Below are positions 12,801 through 24,999 of a DNA stretch of 64,000 nucleotides, one piece after another. The stretch is from Turnera subulata. Its lineage: Eukaryota > Streptophyta > Magnoliopsida > Malpighiales > Passifloraceae. Within the stretch, counting starts at the first letter, position 1, and the number at the start of each line of letters is the position of its first letter. The notes below the pieces were generated by a model. The model worked only from the letters and a program-made list of their open reading frames with translations. It did not search any database and was not told where the DNA came from. The translations under genes and the position numbers were made by a program. The stretch covers positions 1 through 64,000 of the forward strand of contig JAKUCV010002538.1 in assembly GCA_028386065.3 (NCBI GenBank), written 5' to 3'.

Positions 12801-14294
12801 GCCGTGACAATTGTTACATGGAACTGTAACTCATGACTTCATTTTTCCTTCTGATTAGAAAAGTTGTTGAGTGATTTGATGTTACCAACTTTTGATTGCT
12901 TGGAACATGAAATTTTTAATGGCTTGTAAACTGTCATATGCAGATAACTGCTATCTAGTTTATGTTGGTTCGTATAGTCATTTCACTTCATATATTGTTT
13001 CTCAATCAATAAGCACATATCTCTTTGTTGGAGAATACTCTTGATGATATTTTTTATTGTGGAAGTGTTGTTGTGGCATGTGCACTATCATAATAAGAAA
13101 TATTACGTTAGGCTTGGGCTGATTCAGATACAGTGCCCCATTGATGTCACTTTTTCATCTGGAAAGTCACACACTTTCCTTCTCAGAGATAATGTTGATG
13201 TTGACACTTCTAAATTGTAGTGATTTTGGCAGCCAGGTGATTAAACTATCCATGCCTAGCATTTGTGCAATTGGTGTCCTGCTTTTGAGATCTCCTTGAA
13301 GAACTTTATAGAAATGAATATGTTTGCTGGATGCGCATATGATTTCTGTCATTAGCGCAGCTAGTAGTCTTTCACTTCTTTTTTCTTTGTTTCTAGATCT
13401 GCTTTCATATGGAGTAAGGTGTACTAGATGTCAAATACTACGCTCCTAGTAACACATTGCGATCTTGTTATTTCAGGTACATCACACATTTGCAACAGCT
13501 GGATCTGATGGAGGTTTCAATTTCTGGGACAAGGATAGCAAACAGAGACTCAAGGTTTGTATATATTTAGTATCTACATTACTTTCTTGGTATTGCTAAT
13601 CATAGATTAGTCGTACATTATGATATATCTTGTGCATCTTGACAAAACATTAATGTTAAGCCTTTTTGTTTTTCTTAAATACTTACATAGTTTTTATAAA
13701 CATCTTTTGACTGCATTTTCATTCTTATTTTATTTCAGGCTTGGTCACGGTGCCCCCAGCCTATACCATGCAGCACATTCAACAATGATGGCTCAATATA
13801 TGCATATTCGGTATTGTTTTGTCCCATTTTCTATGTTTCGTTACAATCACTGTTAGTAGCATTCACAGATTCCCTCTATGTGAATTTTCATACAATTACA
13901 GATTCTTAACAAACTCTTAAAATGTTATGGCACAGAATTTGCTTAAATTTTGTAGAGGATACAGTGATCAACTTGAATGGGTGAAGCACCCTAACAGATT
14001 CTCTAGATGGCTCAGCCAAATAAGTGGTTCTATATTTTGTTTTCTATAGGTTTGCTATGACTGGAGTAAGGGTGCTGAAAATCACAACCCAGCAACAGCT
14101 AAGACATACATTTATCTGCACTTGCCACAGGTATGATGTAGTAACTTTACTCTTGAGTTAGCGTCTCCTATTTTACTTAAAAAGAGTTTCGAACAATCAT
14201 GAGTGAGGGATTTGATTGCGTTTTGTAATGATGTTCCTTGGCAATGCAGGAGTCGGAAGTTAAAGGCAAGCCACGAGTTGGTGCAAGAAAGTGA
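9837..14294 (+). CDS. RAE1: RAE1-type mRNA export factor / nucleoporin, WD40 repeats (11 exons)
   Basis: Coding exons: 9837-9893, 10115-10201, 10321-10398, 10509-10702, 10951-11092, 11945-12025, 12589-12717, 13477-13554, 13739-13810, 14050-14130, 14250-14294. All junctions are GT-AG and they sum to 1044 nt, or 347 aa, close to the usual plant RAE1 length. The protein begins MATFGAAATA. Recognisable WD blades end at SWDNQVRCW (about 44-52), GGCDKQVKMW (90-99), SWDKTLKYWD (133-142) and GSDGGFNFWD (265-274). The C-terminus (KGKPRVGARK) matches RAE1/Gle2 proteins. RAE1 is a beta-propeller that docks at the nuclear pore with a NUP98-type partner and takes part in mRNA export and spindle function; this is family knowledge. 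The start is fixed by the first ATG after the TATA box. No frame break or unusual splice site is seen, so it looks functional. The gene is isolated, with repeats on both sides. Confidence 0.96.
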
Positions 14295-14936
14295 AGCTGC
14301 CTTTTCATTTTGTCATTGTATCTTCAGAATCATCTGATTTCTCCATGTAGGAAAATTACTAGTAATTGCTGGAGACTTCAAGCTTTTACTGATGATGGAC
14401 TCAACTGTGTGATGAATGTGGGGTTTGGACCTGGTGGTGTCATGGGTACAGAAGTTTGGCTTGGCTTCTAGTGTTCTTTATATAGGTCAATATATGCGTC
14501 CTAGTTCTGGTTTCTATGATGTTACACATGATTTTGGGATAGCTCTTCGCTGGCAGTAGTATGTAGAAGCGGTTTTGTAAAAAATTTTCTCATCCTTTTG
14601 AGTGAAGGAATTTGTCATAACTTTCCCAAAAGGAAATTAGCATTTTGTTAGTTCAAAACAGAAAGAAAAGGTAGTCATTGATTTGTTTGAGACGGTAGAA
14701 TGAATTCACTCTCTTGGTCCCGTTAGGACAGCAGACAGTACAAGTAGACGAGTCGCATTCTTGTACCATAGGGGATCTGGGCGACTGATGCGGCGAGATT
14801 TATTTATGCAGTTGTGTCCTTTGCTATATAAATAATTCAGCTGCCGGATGATTGTATGAGAAACGATGAGAAATATTTAGTTTATGGGTGCAAGCCACGG
14901 TTTGAAGTTTTTATTTTTATTTTTTTCTTGTGATAC
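14295..14936 (+). other. 3' UTR and downstream flank of RAE1
   Basis: No coding content. The RAE1 3' UTR should occupy the first few hundred bases. T-rich and GT-rich stretches around 14480-14600 and 14820-14930 could direct polyadenylation, but I cannot fix the cleavage site. Confidence 0.5.
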
Positions 14937-14950
14937 GTAACTTGAAGTTC

Positions 14951-15039
14951 GTACTCCCTTGGGGAACATCCGATGCAGAGAAGATTAGTATGGGCCCTGT
15001 GCAGGATGACAATACGCACAAATCAAAAAAAAAAAAAAA
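14951..15039 (+). pseudogene. U6 snRNA retropseudogene with poly(A) tail
   Basis: The stretch 14951-15024 reads like U6 snRNA: CTCCCTTGGGGAACATCCGAT, then GCAGAGAAGATTAGTATGG, then CCCTGTGCAGGATGAC and ACGCACAAATC. The ACAGAGA-like box, here GCAGAGA, is at 14975-14981. Relative to U6 it lacks about 15 nt after CATCCGAT and carries point changes. It ends in a run of about 15 A (15025-15039) instead of the normal 3' end. No upstream sequence element or TATA of a plant U6 promoter is seen at normal spacing. An 11-bp direct repeat, GTAACTTGAAG, flanks it (14937-14947 and 15041-15051), the signature of LINE-mediated retrotransposition. It is not expected to be expressed. My U6 comparison is from memory of the conserved RNA. 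Confidence 0.85.
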
Positions 15040-15051
15040 GGTAACTTGAAG

Positions 15052-16137
15052 GAAGTTCGTCTGGTAAATGTGCTGCCCTTTGCCGAGCCCATTACCTTAC
15101 GGAAGACGAAAGGCGGGACATGAATCAATAGAACGGTCCGGCTAATAAATCAATATATTAGTTCCGCGGTTGTTAGTCCCACTCTTGCTCTTGAAGCCCT
15201 GAGCTGAGGGGCTATTATGGCATCTGCTTGGTACTCGGCTAAAAAGTTTGAAGAAAAAATGACCATGCTTTGTGATTCGTTCGATCCAGTCAAAGATACA
15301 GAAGAGGGAAAGATCAGTTTGTTTATTGACAAAGAACTTTTTTTTGGTAAAATATTGACAAAGAACTTAAATAGTCCTGTCAGGACAAGGATTTTCTTTG
15401 GTGTTGCCTCTCATGTCAAGGATTAATTGTATGACAACCCAGAGAGTAGCAGGGTGGGCCGGCTGGTTATGATGTAAAGTTTCGAGGCTCGCATGTAGGA
15501 TTACAGTCAACTTTTCAGTGCATTACAGATTCTTCATATTGCTTGAGTAAATGCCAAGTAAAGAACACATTATATAAATTACAGTAATGATATGAAGGCA
15601 TGTCTCCCATCTTAGAAAAATGAGAATGTCAACTTTTTTATTATTTTGGACTTGTTTATGATTACCGTAGCATGCGCGATCTTTCCTTTTTCTCTCACGT
15701 CGCAGATTGGGTAGCTTTTTATGCTTGTACCCTTCTAAAACTTCAACTCTTCTCGTGGAAAATTGGAATGATTTCCCACAAGTTCAAGTTATAATCAAAT
15801 TTAGATTTCATCTTTTGGAGATTTGGATGTTGGAGTAGTGTTAAGTTTTGTTCCCAAAGCTTGTAACCAAAAAGTTCTACTTGATTCAGCTTATTGATGT
15901 AACTTGAAATATTTTGTCTCATGGGTGTTTACTCACCGCTGGTTTGATTTTTGTAGCAAGAAAAGTATTTCCTATTTAGTACTCCATACTTGGTCTATGA
16001 TATAAGATAGCTCTACTCAGCTACCTGTAGGCAATACATGACCTTTTTTTCCTTTTGGAATTTTGAATCTTCAAGTGGTCGTCAACTGCAAAAGATTGTT
16101 TTAGCTCCATAGCTGTGATCCTTCACTGCTACCATAA
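15052..16137. other. Intergenic stretch, no recognised gene
   Basis: A 69-codon frame at 15217-15426 (+) has mixed composition but no recognisable domain, and I do not call it a gene. The remainder is AT-rich with T-runs. I see no clear repeat boundaries. Confidence 0.5.
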
Positions 16138-16822
16138 TCTATACCTATACTATCTGTAAAAACATGAGCTCCACAATTTGAAAAACTAAAATACTCTTAT
16201 TTAATATTATATTAATAATAACAAATAATTAGTGTCTATTATAATAATTATCTTATAGCATAAGAGTGAGCAAACTAATAGAATTACCTTCTTTATTAAA
16301 TATATAATTTGGAATATCAAGAATATCAACAAATTAAAAGTCTTCTATAACAACTCTCGTATACTATAAAAGTAAAAAAATTAATGTAATTATTTTTTAT
16401 TAAATATATAATTTAATATGATAAATTATATAATTTAGAATATTATGAACATCAACAAATATCATTAAAGAAAATTCAATTTAAGGATTGCTATACAAAA
16501 AAATATTCTAAAGAGTTCGTATTCCTTTAGATTATACGTAATCGAAAAACAAGTACCGAAAAAAACATAATTACAAAAAAGAACTTAAACACTTAGCAAA
16601 AATTAAAATCAAGAATAACGATTATGAAGAAAAATAATCGTGAGAACTCATAAGAGATGTGCTCGAAGTTTATTTAAACTATCTAATAAATTCAAATTAA
16701 TATATAAATAGTTAAAAGCATCTAATAAATTAAATAGAATAATTATCTTCGTATTGACTTTAAAAAATCTAAAAAACATATTATATTATATATTATCGTA
16801 CTACGTGCTGTAGAAAAACTAG
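16138..16822 (+). mobile_element. Short non-autonomous Helitron-like element
   Basis: It starts with TCTATACCTATACTATCTG and ends with ACTAG (CTAG at 16819-16822), lying between A and T, as Helitrons do (5' TC, 3' CTRR, A|T target). A weak stem (CTAC…GTAG) precedes the end by a few bases. The body is AT-rich and has no ORF. Much of it is repeated at 44,865-45,523 and 47,065-47,110 in the same order, which shows it is a family. That second copy is interrupted by other insertions, and this copy preserves the uninterrupted site. No Rep/helicase is present, so it would rely on proteins supplied elsewhere. Confidence 0.6.
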
Positions 16823-18647
16823 TCAATCTAAACACATAAGATGAGAGGATTATTATTTTTTTTTGTAAATATCCTTTTTTTTCTATTATGAATTTCGCTA
16901 CCAATAGTTTTTATTTACTAAGGTTAGTCAAAATGGTATTGTCATAGGGCCACCAGTAGCGGGATTGTTGTACATTTTCTACTTTCCTCCAAAATTTTTT
17001 AATAAAAAAATATTACCACGTCCAATTTTTTAATTTCAATTTCAATTTTTCTGTTTTTTTTTGTGAGTTTGTGTCTACTGGATTTCGTAAGTGTTGGTAT
17101 CATCAATTTTTTTTTCATCCCCCAAATGGTAATCACTTGATGGTTTTCGCTAATTCAACAAAGTTGAAAGGATCGTTAAAACTTCGACAAAAAAAAAAAA
17201 GAGGATCGTTAAAAAGGAAATTTTAGGAGGATCTGCATCTCATCGTTTTTGTAACCTAACACTCATGTGGGCTGGATCCACCCCTGTTAAGAGCATAAAA
17301 ACTTTGAAGGTTATTATATTCTAAAATTCATAGAAATAGGATCACTCATAAGTTTTCTCAAGGCAAAACAAACAATGTGGTGGATGGGAACAATAATTGG
17401 CTTAGTTAGTTGTGGTTTGATTAACACTCCTGTCAGATTGAGAATTTGAATTCACCAAGATGGGTAATTTATAAATACTATTATTTGCCTCCTGAATTGG
17501 AAGAAGTTCCCCTCAATCTAATTTTTTTTTTTCAAAAAAAAAATGTGGAATGATGCTCATTATGCATACATGTATAGAAATTACAATCCTCGTGTGAACA
17601 TAAATAACCCCAAAGTAATTGATGATCAATAACTCATCTTTTTGCCATCAACCACAAAAGTTATCCGACCTACTACACGTACACGAGATTAAAAGAAAAA
17701 AAAAAAGTCATTGCAATATGTGGAGCTACATATAATACTAGTAGAGTGACATATGATGATACCTGGCTATAATGTGAAATGATTGGTATATATATATATA
17801 TCAAGCAGCCTATTACTCTCATCTTGCACAGTATACAGATGATTATGACGACATTATATTTACTATACTACACTTGATACAATTATAAAATGAAAAGCAC
17901 GGACACAGCACATTTGTGGTCTGGGTCCTTGACCACTTTTCAGTATGCAAAAAATTGGAAATTGGCCTACAAATGCACCCGTAAATTGGTGCAGAGAATA
18001 GACGTCGCCTGGGTTTGCAGGCAATCACTGTCCTAGCTTCATGTTATTTATTTTACACTTGTTCCAATTGATCAATTGAACCCTACAGATGTCTTTATGA
18101 TTTAATTATGCTAATACCATTTCCTTCAAGTGACCCCTAGTCCCCTATGCATTCCTTTGTATTATGCCCATGTCATGAGGCTTTGCTCCCTATTGAATTA
18201 GTTGAACATTCTTTTTTTTTTTTCTTTTTTTGGTTTATGAAAAAAATATATGAGAAGGGAATCATTCTATACTTTCTCAGGATATTATTGCAAACGTAAG
18301 GCTTGATAGACACTACACTAGAGTGGTGGTTTTTAAAATTTCTGCTCTAACCCAGGGTTGGTATACGACTAGGATTCGGGTTAGGGAAAAATGAAACAAC
18401 TTATTTTAGGCGACCAATTTAAAGAATATCAACGAGTTCACAATAATTTAATAATTTGGATAGACTACGCATGATAGAAATAGTCGTAAAGGTTGATATT
18501 CCTAACCTCCAGACTTATATTCTAAATCTTAAACTCAAAATATCTTTGATTAAACTAAACCATCCCTAGTCAATTGGTCTATGTCTCCGGGGCTGTTATT
18601 GAACCAATCTTCATTATAGAATTGTAGAAAAGTGGAGGAGGTTATAT

Positions 18648-18684
<37 letters not shown>

Positions 18685-20117
18685 GTTTTTCTTAGAACGA
18701 GCTAGAGGTTCAGATTTTTTTAATGAAAAGTGGACGATGCCCTATGGTGGTGGTTCATAACAGGCATGAATTTTGCAGAAAAGCCCACCCGGCTGGCTAA
18801 CTGACTATATATGCCTCACTCGACTCGATTAGCATAAAAAAAACTGACTATATATGCCTAGTTAGTTTACTATGAATTTCATCTCAGAAGAAATTTATAA
18901 TTTACTATCAATAATGCCATAAATTAAGGAGGGTACCAGATAGCCAGATGAGAAGCTGAATGCCAAGCGAACAAACTGCATGCTACACACCTTTTTGATA
19001 ATTGATAACTTTCTGTAACAAACATTGGCTTGAATTTTGATGTAATCATTTTGTTTAGTGCAGCACTTGCAGGCAGAGGTAATACTTATCTTCCTGATCT
19101 GTATCGCTCCCCAAAAGACCATTAATTACACAAAAGCATATAAGTGTATATGATGAGCAATTCCTCCTCAATTTATGCAAAAATCATACATCACCTCCTG
19201 AAAGTTCACAATGGGCATGATGTAAAGTTATCAATCTGAGGGGTTCAGAATCAAGACAAAGACTACATTGAATCTGACAAGTGGGCTGCTGCAGGCTTTT
19301 TTGGCAATTAATCTTGAACCCAGGTATGTGCACACACAGTTGATGTCAACATCTGATTCTGCACACTTCAAATTGAGTGCAATGCAACAAAAACAAAAAT
19401 AATTACGGGTCAAATATAGCAGCTAGCTAGTGCTACGTACTACTAGCCTACAATCCCAAGAAGAAGAGAGCAGAGAGAAAAAGGAAAGGGCATGAGGCTT
19501 GAAAATTACTAGTACATGATACATTGGTTTCTGTCTTCACCTGACCACAAGGCAGCAGATGGATAGGTTTCCTATGTTTAGTAACTCTGTGATGTGAGCC
19601 ACGTACCCTTGTCTTCTAAGTTCTTCGAAGTCTAACTACTGGGATAAAAACAAAACAGAAACACCACCCTTTTATATAGCCCCAATATTACACCAATTAT
19701 ATACCGAAACTTCTGTATAAAGAAAGGTATGGTACTCCATTTGCTTCTTTGATGATGGAACTGGAAACCTAAGATATGCTCATCGGTTTACTCATAAAGA
19801 GGCCTGTATTAGTTTTACAAGGACTCTTTCTTGATTGATAGTGTATCAAAATGTCGATTGAAGTTTGTAGTGGACAGAAAGAGTATAATATTAAATAGTA
19901 GATGTGACTTGTAGATTAAAAGATCCAATGTTACAATATTAATTAGTAGATATTAATTATCATAACATTTACATTTTTTTATTATACTATATATATGAAA
20001 GCAAGTAAAACCTCATGAAGACCTATAGAACAGATTCATCATCCATGTGAAAAAGCTTTAACCCAAACACACAAAAGAAATAATAAAAAGACTAGCCCCT
20101 AAATGCAAATGGGACCT
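16823..20117. other. AT-rich intergenic stretch between Helitron and ERF gene
   Basis: No gene is supportable in about 3.3 kb. It contains several A/T homopolymers, a TA-dinucleotide run at about 18,645-18,679 and a shorter one near 17,790. The final part should include the promoter of the ERF gene at 20,245, but no convincing TATA box is seen close to its ATG. Small frames on the minus strand (17,843-18,028; 18,895-19,122; 19,231-19,413) lack domains. Confidence 0.55.
18645..18679. repeat. TA dinucleotide microsatellite
   Basis: A near-perfect run of TA repeats interrupted at its left end by TATTATAT. Likely length-variable. No associated gene. Confidence 0.85.
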
Positions 20118-20147
20118 CCCCCCCCCCCCCCCCCCCCCCCCCCCNCC
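20118..20147. repeat. Poly-C run containing an unresolved base (N)
   Basis: Twenty-seven C residues are followed by N at 20,145 and CC. The run lies about 100 bp upstream of the ERF start codon, in its promoter or 5' UTR. The ambiguous base suggests the true length of the homopolymer is uncertain in the assembly. Confidence 0.9.
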
Positions 20148-20244
20148 TGCATCTCAAGCTCCTCCCACTCTTTTCCTCTCGCAACTTTCCACAAACACTT
20201 AACAGACTTCTAAACCCATTCGAAACGTTTCTTTCTCTGTACCA

Positions 20245-21046
20245 ATGGCTAGACCCCAGCAACGATACCGTGGCGTCCGACAAAGGCATTGGGGCTCCTG
20301 GGTATCTGAAATCCGCCATCCCCTATTGTAATTCCCTCTTCTTGAAACGTCTTTTTAGCTATTCTTGAGCAGTACAAAAGAAAACGTTTCGCCTTATTCT
20401 CTCTACAACTTTTGTTAATTACTAGTTTCTTCTTCTTTTAGGACATTCTCTTAACTACGTATTCAATTCCTGTTATAAATAGAAGTCTCTATATATGTGG
20501 GTTTAACTTAACATGTCAATTGAAACATTGTTAAACTAGAAATTAATCAACGTTTTTTTTGGATACCACTGCAGGAAGACAAGGATATGGCTGGGCACAT
20601 TCGAAACGGCAGAGGATGCAGCAAGAGCATATGATGAGGCAGCAAGGCTAATGTGTGGACCAAAAGCACGAACAAATTTCCCTTTCGATCCCAATGAGTC
20701 GCAATCATCTTCTTCAAAGCTACTCTCAGCTACCTTGGCAGCTAAGCTACATAAATGTCACATGGCTTCTCTTCAAGCCGCCAAGAAAAATGTGACAAAA
20801 CAGCCAAATATTGAAACACAATGCATCACATTTCAGGCGGCTAGTCATCATGGGGTCCATGGCAATGCCGGAAAGAGTACCGGTACCCAGGGGGGAAACT
20901 GGGTTAATGTTGAGCAAAATCAAGTGGGGAGTGGTGATCAGCAGCAGCAGTACTATAGGGCACTTGAGGATCACCATATTGAGCAAATGATAGAAGAGTT
21001 GCTTGACTACGGGTCCATGGAGTTGTGTTCTGTCAATTCAACCTAG
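20245..21046 (+). CDS. AP2/ERF transcription factor, SHINE/WIN1 clade (2 exons)
   Basis: Exons 20245-20327 and 20575-21046 (intron 20328-20574, GT-AG) give 184 aa. The AP2 DNA-binding domain spans about residues 7-65: [20 protein letters not shown], then after the intron [20 protein letters not shown] and RTNFPF. The intron splits the AP2 domain at the Leu before KTRIW, the position typical of SHN/WIN genes. Further support is the middle part ([12 protein letters not shown]) and the C-terminal [10 protein letters not shown] motif, both resembling SHN proteins. This clade activates cutin and wax genes in epidermis and acts in the nucleus by binding GCC-like elements; that is family knowledge. 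The start is the only ATG giving the short N-terminus usual for the clade. The frame is intact and the gene looks functional. It could alternatively be a close group-V ERF outside SHN1-3, so I give no symbol. Confidence 0.92.
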
Positions 21047-24000
21047 GGGTTTAATTTAAATTATAATAAACAATATAATGTAGTGGTTATAATTTAATTA
21101 CTGCTTCATATTTGACTAAGCCCAACTCAAGATCCTTCCCAATACACGTTCAACTTTTTGTTTAATATAATGCTGGTTAAATATAGTATATATATAGATC
21201 AGTGAAATCATCAAGCAACGGCAAGTAGTGGTTCTGGAATTGCATAAAGTAGTGTGAATGAATGTCAATAAAGAATGAGAACGAAGGTGCAAAACGTATG
21301 TAATGCACAAAACTCTCTGATGAAAACAGATAAAGAAAAGGGGAAAAGATATGTTGGTGATGTGGTTTGGCATCATTTGAAAGAATATTGATTCCTTTTC
21401 TTCTCTCCCTTTCATGGTTTCATGAGGGGAAAAGAATCCAAATCCCAAAGGTTCCAAAAGTGATAAATTAGAAGTCTCAAGGCTCCTCCTTTTGAGATTT
21501 TCCTTTGCTTTTTTCAACTTTAAATGGTTATATACATATTGGAAATTTAAAGGTGAACTTTCACTAGGACTATATATAGTTTATTACGTGGTGCATTATA
21601 TAGTTGCTACATCCTGGGTTGGAACTACGTGCTACTGGCTCATTGTTCTTATAAATATTGCTTTCAACGACTCATCATGCCCATATATTCTGAGATGATA
21701 ATGAAGATCTTCTGCATAATATAGCACTCCACAATTTAGGCCTGGTGAGCTGGTTAGTGATAATTAAGAGGCTTAGCTTGTTCTTTCTTTTCTTTTTTTT
21801 TCTTTTCCACAATCTACATATATATACTTGCTTTTGTGTAAGTTGATCTGCAGAGACTTGACAGATATCCTATTCTTCCATGGCTTAGATCCTTTAATTT
21901 CTCTAAAAGCATCACTTTTTGACCAAGCACAAGCATTATCACTTGCTCAAAGCCTGAAACAAGTGAATAAAACAAATAAATCCATAAAATATACACCCAT
22001 CAGATAAGACAAGAAACATAGCAAATTTGAGACTTTTCAGGATTCTGTATATATTTATGCATACATGTACATTTTGGTTTAGCAATATCTTCAAGAGTGC
22101 TGCTGAATGCAAATCCAGTATATCTAAATTCAATCCTTATGGTGCTGCAAAATTGCAAATCCAGAAGTTTTTAGTGATCGTTCATCAAGTACAGCTTTTT
22201 TATTTTAGGAATGAATATCTGCACTGACTAGCTACCATCCCCATCAGGAAAATAAATACACTTTGTCTCTAACTTTCAAAAGTCTATGATTCGTAAGAAT
22301 TTTTGTAGTGCATGCAATGAGAATTTATGGATTTCTTCTTCTTTTCTTTTTGTGCTTTTTGGAGAAAGGAAAGTATCAATACATTTTTTTTTTTTCTGGT
22401 CTGGGGGGTGTATCAATTCAGGATTGTAAACTTCTAGCTGTTGCAAATACATTACCATGGGCCTACATGTGAGACTTAACTGGAGCCGTTAATTAGCAAT
22501 TACTATCTCTGGGCTTGGGTAACAAAAAAGATTGCTTATCTTTTCTACGTTGAAAATGAATCATACCCATTCTGCATATGGGGTAATTATAGAGTACTAC
22601 AACTAATTAATCCAGGTGATTTATAATTATAGACAAGTATAAAATTATTTGTGCTCTCTCATCACTCAATAACTTTTACCAAAAGGGATGTGTAAACGCA
22701 TAAATTAAAAGCTATTGCATATTATTGCTCAGAGAAAACAGAAGAAATTTTCATCCTTTTCTTTTTCATAACTATTTTGCATATAATTAATAGATTTTTA
22801 TGCATCTTTAAAAACCCCATAACTTGTCTTGCTCTTACTGTCTTAATCTGTTCACCGACTGAACCTCTATCTAAATTGTGTCCACCCATGGGGATCATGG
22901 ACATGCCATATGACTTGCATGTGGTGTATCCTGTGGCTAACACATGATAAATCATGTGGACGCCATGCATTGGCTCCTCCATATAGTTAAAACATGCACA
23001 TTTGTTTTTTTGTCATTGAATTGAAGATCTTTCAAGTATATATAATATACCCCTCTTTTAGAAATGGTGAAATATGTCTTTTCTCTCCCTTTTTTTTCTT
23101 GTTTGAAACTAATTTTGACAGATGAAGTCTTTTAGAAACCTTGAGATATGTATTTTACCATATCTCTCAATTAACACTTCTCAGTTTCTGCCTCTCAAAA
23201 AGGAAAAACGTTTTGCATATGTACAAAGGTACAGTAACCTTTATCATGTTCATTTTCTTGTTATTTTAACTTCTCCATGAAGGGTTTTGTACACCATCCT
23301 AATTATGTGAATTTGCCCATATATATGGTTCTATTATCTCAAATTAAATAAATAACGATTCCAACCAAAAGCTTAAGTTGGTGGGTAAAATTAAAGAATA
23401 ATTTTGTATCTAATATTTATTAACTAACTTTTACTTTTTAACTGAAACAGTAACACTGCCTGAAAACAATAGGTAGTAGAATGACTGCATGCTAGGCTAG
23501 CTACAGGTTTTTTCCTCACAGTCTCGCTTACTTTTGTTTATGCTCGTACTTAATGTGTTAATTTGCTTAAACCTTTCAACTAATGGCGGGGTCCATTATT
23601 CTTCTAATCTAACCCCACGCTTCATGATTAATAATCATCTACATGGGAATTTATTTAATTTGTTGCCTTACGTACACTGGCATCATCAAAACATGTATAT
23701 TTTCATCCTTAATTTCTATACTCAATTGTTGAATCCGTGGTTGATTTCATCCTTGGGTTCTTTACAACTAAAGAAATTTATTTTTTTTGGTGGAAAAAAG
23801 TTTAGGTTAAGGGGAGACTCCCCCGATCCAGGGCAAATTATCGAATTCAGCGACTCCACGAGCGCTAACAGCCGTATTTACAGATTACCCAAAAAAATTT
23901 TACTTTTTTGAGTTCTCTAGTATTAATATGATAATTAATCACTCAACCAATAGACGACGTACGGGTCTCCAGAATTGATGGTTTTCTTGTTCCCTAATTT

Positions 24001-24084
24001 GACAGAGACAGCCACTACTTACTCATCCAAGTATCCATGGAATCAAATTAATTAAACTTTCGCATGAAAATACAATGACAAATT
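21047..24084. other. Intergenic stretch downstream of the ERF gene
   Basis: About 3 kb of AT-rich sequence. The first few hundred bases should contain the ERF 3' UTR. Frames of 60-133 codons (largest 21,116-21,517 minus; 23,534-23,911 plus) have AT-driven Phe/Ile/Tyr/His composition and no domain. A short GC-richer island at about 23,810-23,885, inside AT-rich flanks, is unexplained and may be a small repeat fragment. Confidence 0.5.
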
Positions 24085-24999
24085 CAGTGGCGGATTCAGA
24101 AATAATTTTCAGTGTAGGCAAAAAAAAATAATCATTCAAAGTACAAAACACATAAAAATTGTACTATAAAATATTAAATTCACATTGTTAATCCTTCAAT
24201 CAACTAAGAAAAGAAAGAAAGCAGTAAAATATATATTATTGTTAAAATATAAGTTTTTGAACTGAACTATAGATTAAATATGCATAAGTATAGATATTAG
24301 TTATATTTAATAATATTTAGCTTAAATAATTAGTCTTAATTATTTACAAGCCCACCTGACCAAAATACCTGAGTCCACCTTTTTTGTCCCCGAAAAGAAA
24401 AAAAAAATGGTAGACTAGTGCAAACTAAAAGGATAAGTTAAATCATTGTCCAAGATGAGTTATGATAGGAGTAAATTCTTATCAGGTATCAAAGAAAGAT
24501 TGATTAGTATTAGGAAGAGACTAAAATTATACAAAACCATAGCACATTTATCGACAACAACTAGACATTTGAAACTTAAAATTGAGTATTTCGCAAATAA
24601 ATTTACATACTGGGATTTAGAAAGCCAAATTAACCAGAACTAAACTAAAACTAATAAACTAAAGAGAATGATAAATTTAAATCTACAAAGTCGGAAAGAT
24701 TGAAACTTGGGATAGAGCGAAAAAAACTTTTAAAAAAATGAAGATAGAATTGTCAAGCGAGAAGAGCCACCAAATAAGACATACTAGATTTATAGGTTTC
24801 GTAGCCGACTTATTTGTTTCAAATAGACTATTAAATTTTGGGCTATAATATAGGAGGATAAATTGTTTTGAAAGAATTTTAGTGTAGGCAAAATATGTCA
24901 ATTGGATTTATTGGCTAGAAACAATACAGGTAAATTAATTGTTTTTGGATACCAGTGTAGTCACCTGCCTACGGTGACTACACTGTGTTTCCGCCCCTG
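24085..24999. mobile_element. Candidate non-autonomous hAT-like DNA transposon
   Basis: The left end CAGTGGCGGATTCAG and the inverted right end (CAGGGGCGGAAACAC when read from the right) form imperfect terminal inverted repeats of the CAGNGGCGGA type seen in plant hAT elements. Just inside the right end is a perfect 12-bp hairpin, AGTGTAGTCACC/GGTGACTACACT (24,954-24,965 and 24,973-24,984). The phrase TTTTAGTGTAGGCAAAA near 24,880 repeats the subterminal TTTTCAGTGTAGGCAAAA of the left end. The interior is AT-rich without a transposase. I could not find a convincing 8-bp target-site duplication, which weakens the call. Confidence 0.45.

Noticed and set aside
15217..15426. 69-aa frame starting MASAWYSAKK
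   Set aside because: Reasonable composition but no family recognised, no neighbouring exons found, and short enough to be chance.
20092..20319. Minus-strand frame spanning the poly-C tract
   Set aside because: It is the antisense shadow of ERF exon 1 and includes the unresolved base and a poly-Gly stretch from the C run.
21116..21517. 133-codon minus-strand frame downstream of the ERF gene
   Set aside because: AT-driven composition, overlaps the ERF 3' flank, no domain and no homologue recognised.
22860..22982. Possible microRNA-like hairpin around CATGGACATGCC and ATCATGTGGACGCC
   Set aside because: The arms share CATG-rich words but do not pair over 18 or more bases, and no known mature miRNA sequence was recognised.
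23810..23885. SINE or tRNA-derived fragment in a GC-richer island
   Set aside because: No recognisable A or B box, no A-tail and no TSD found.
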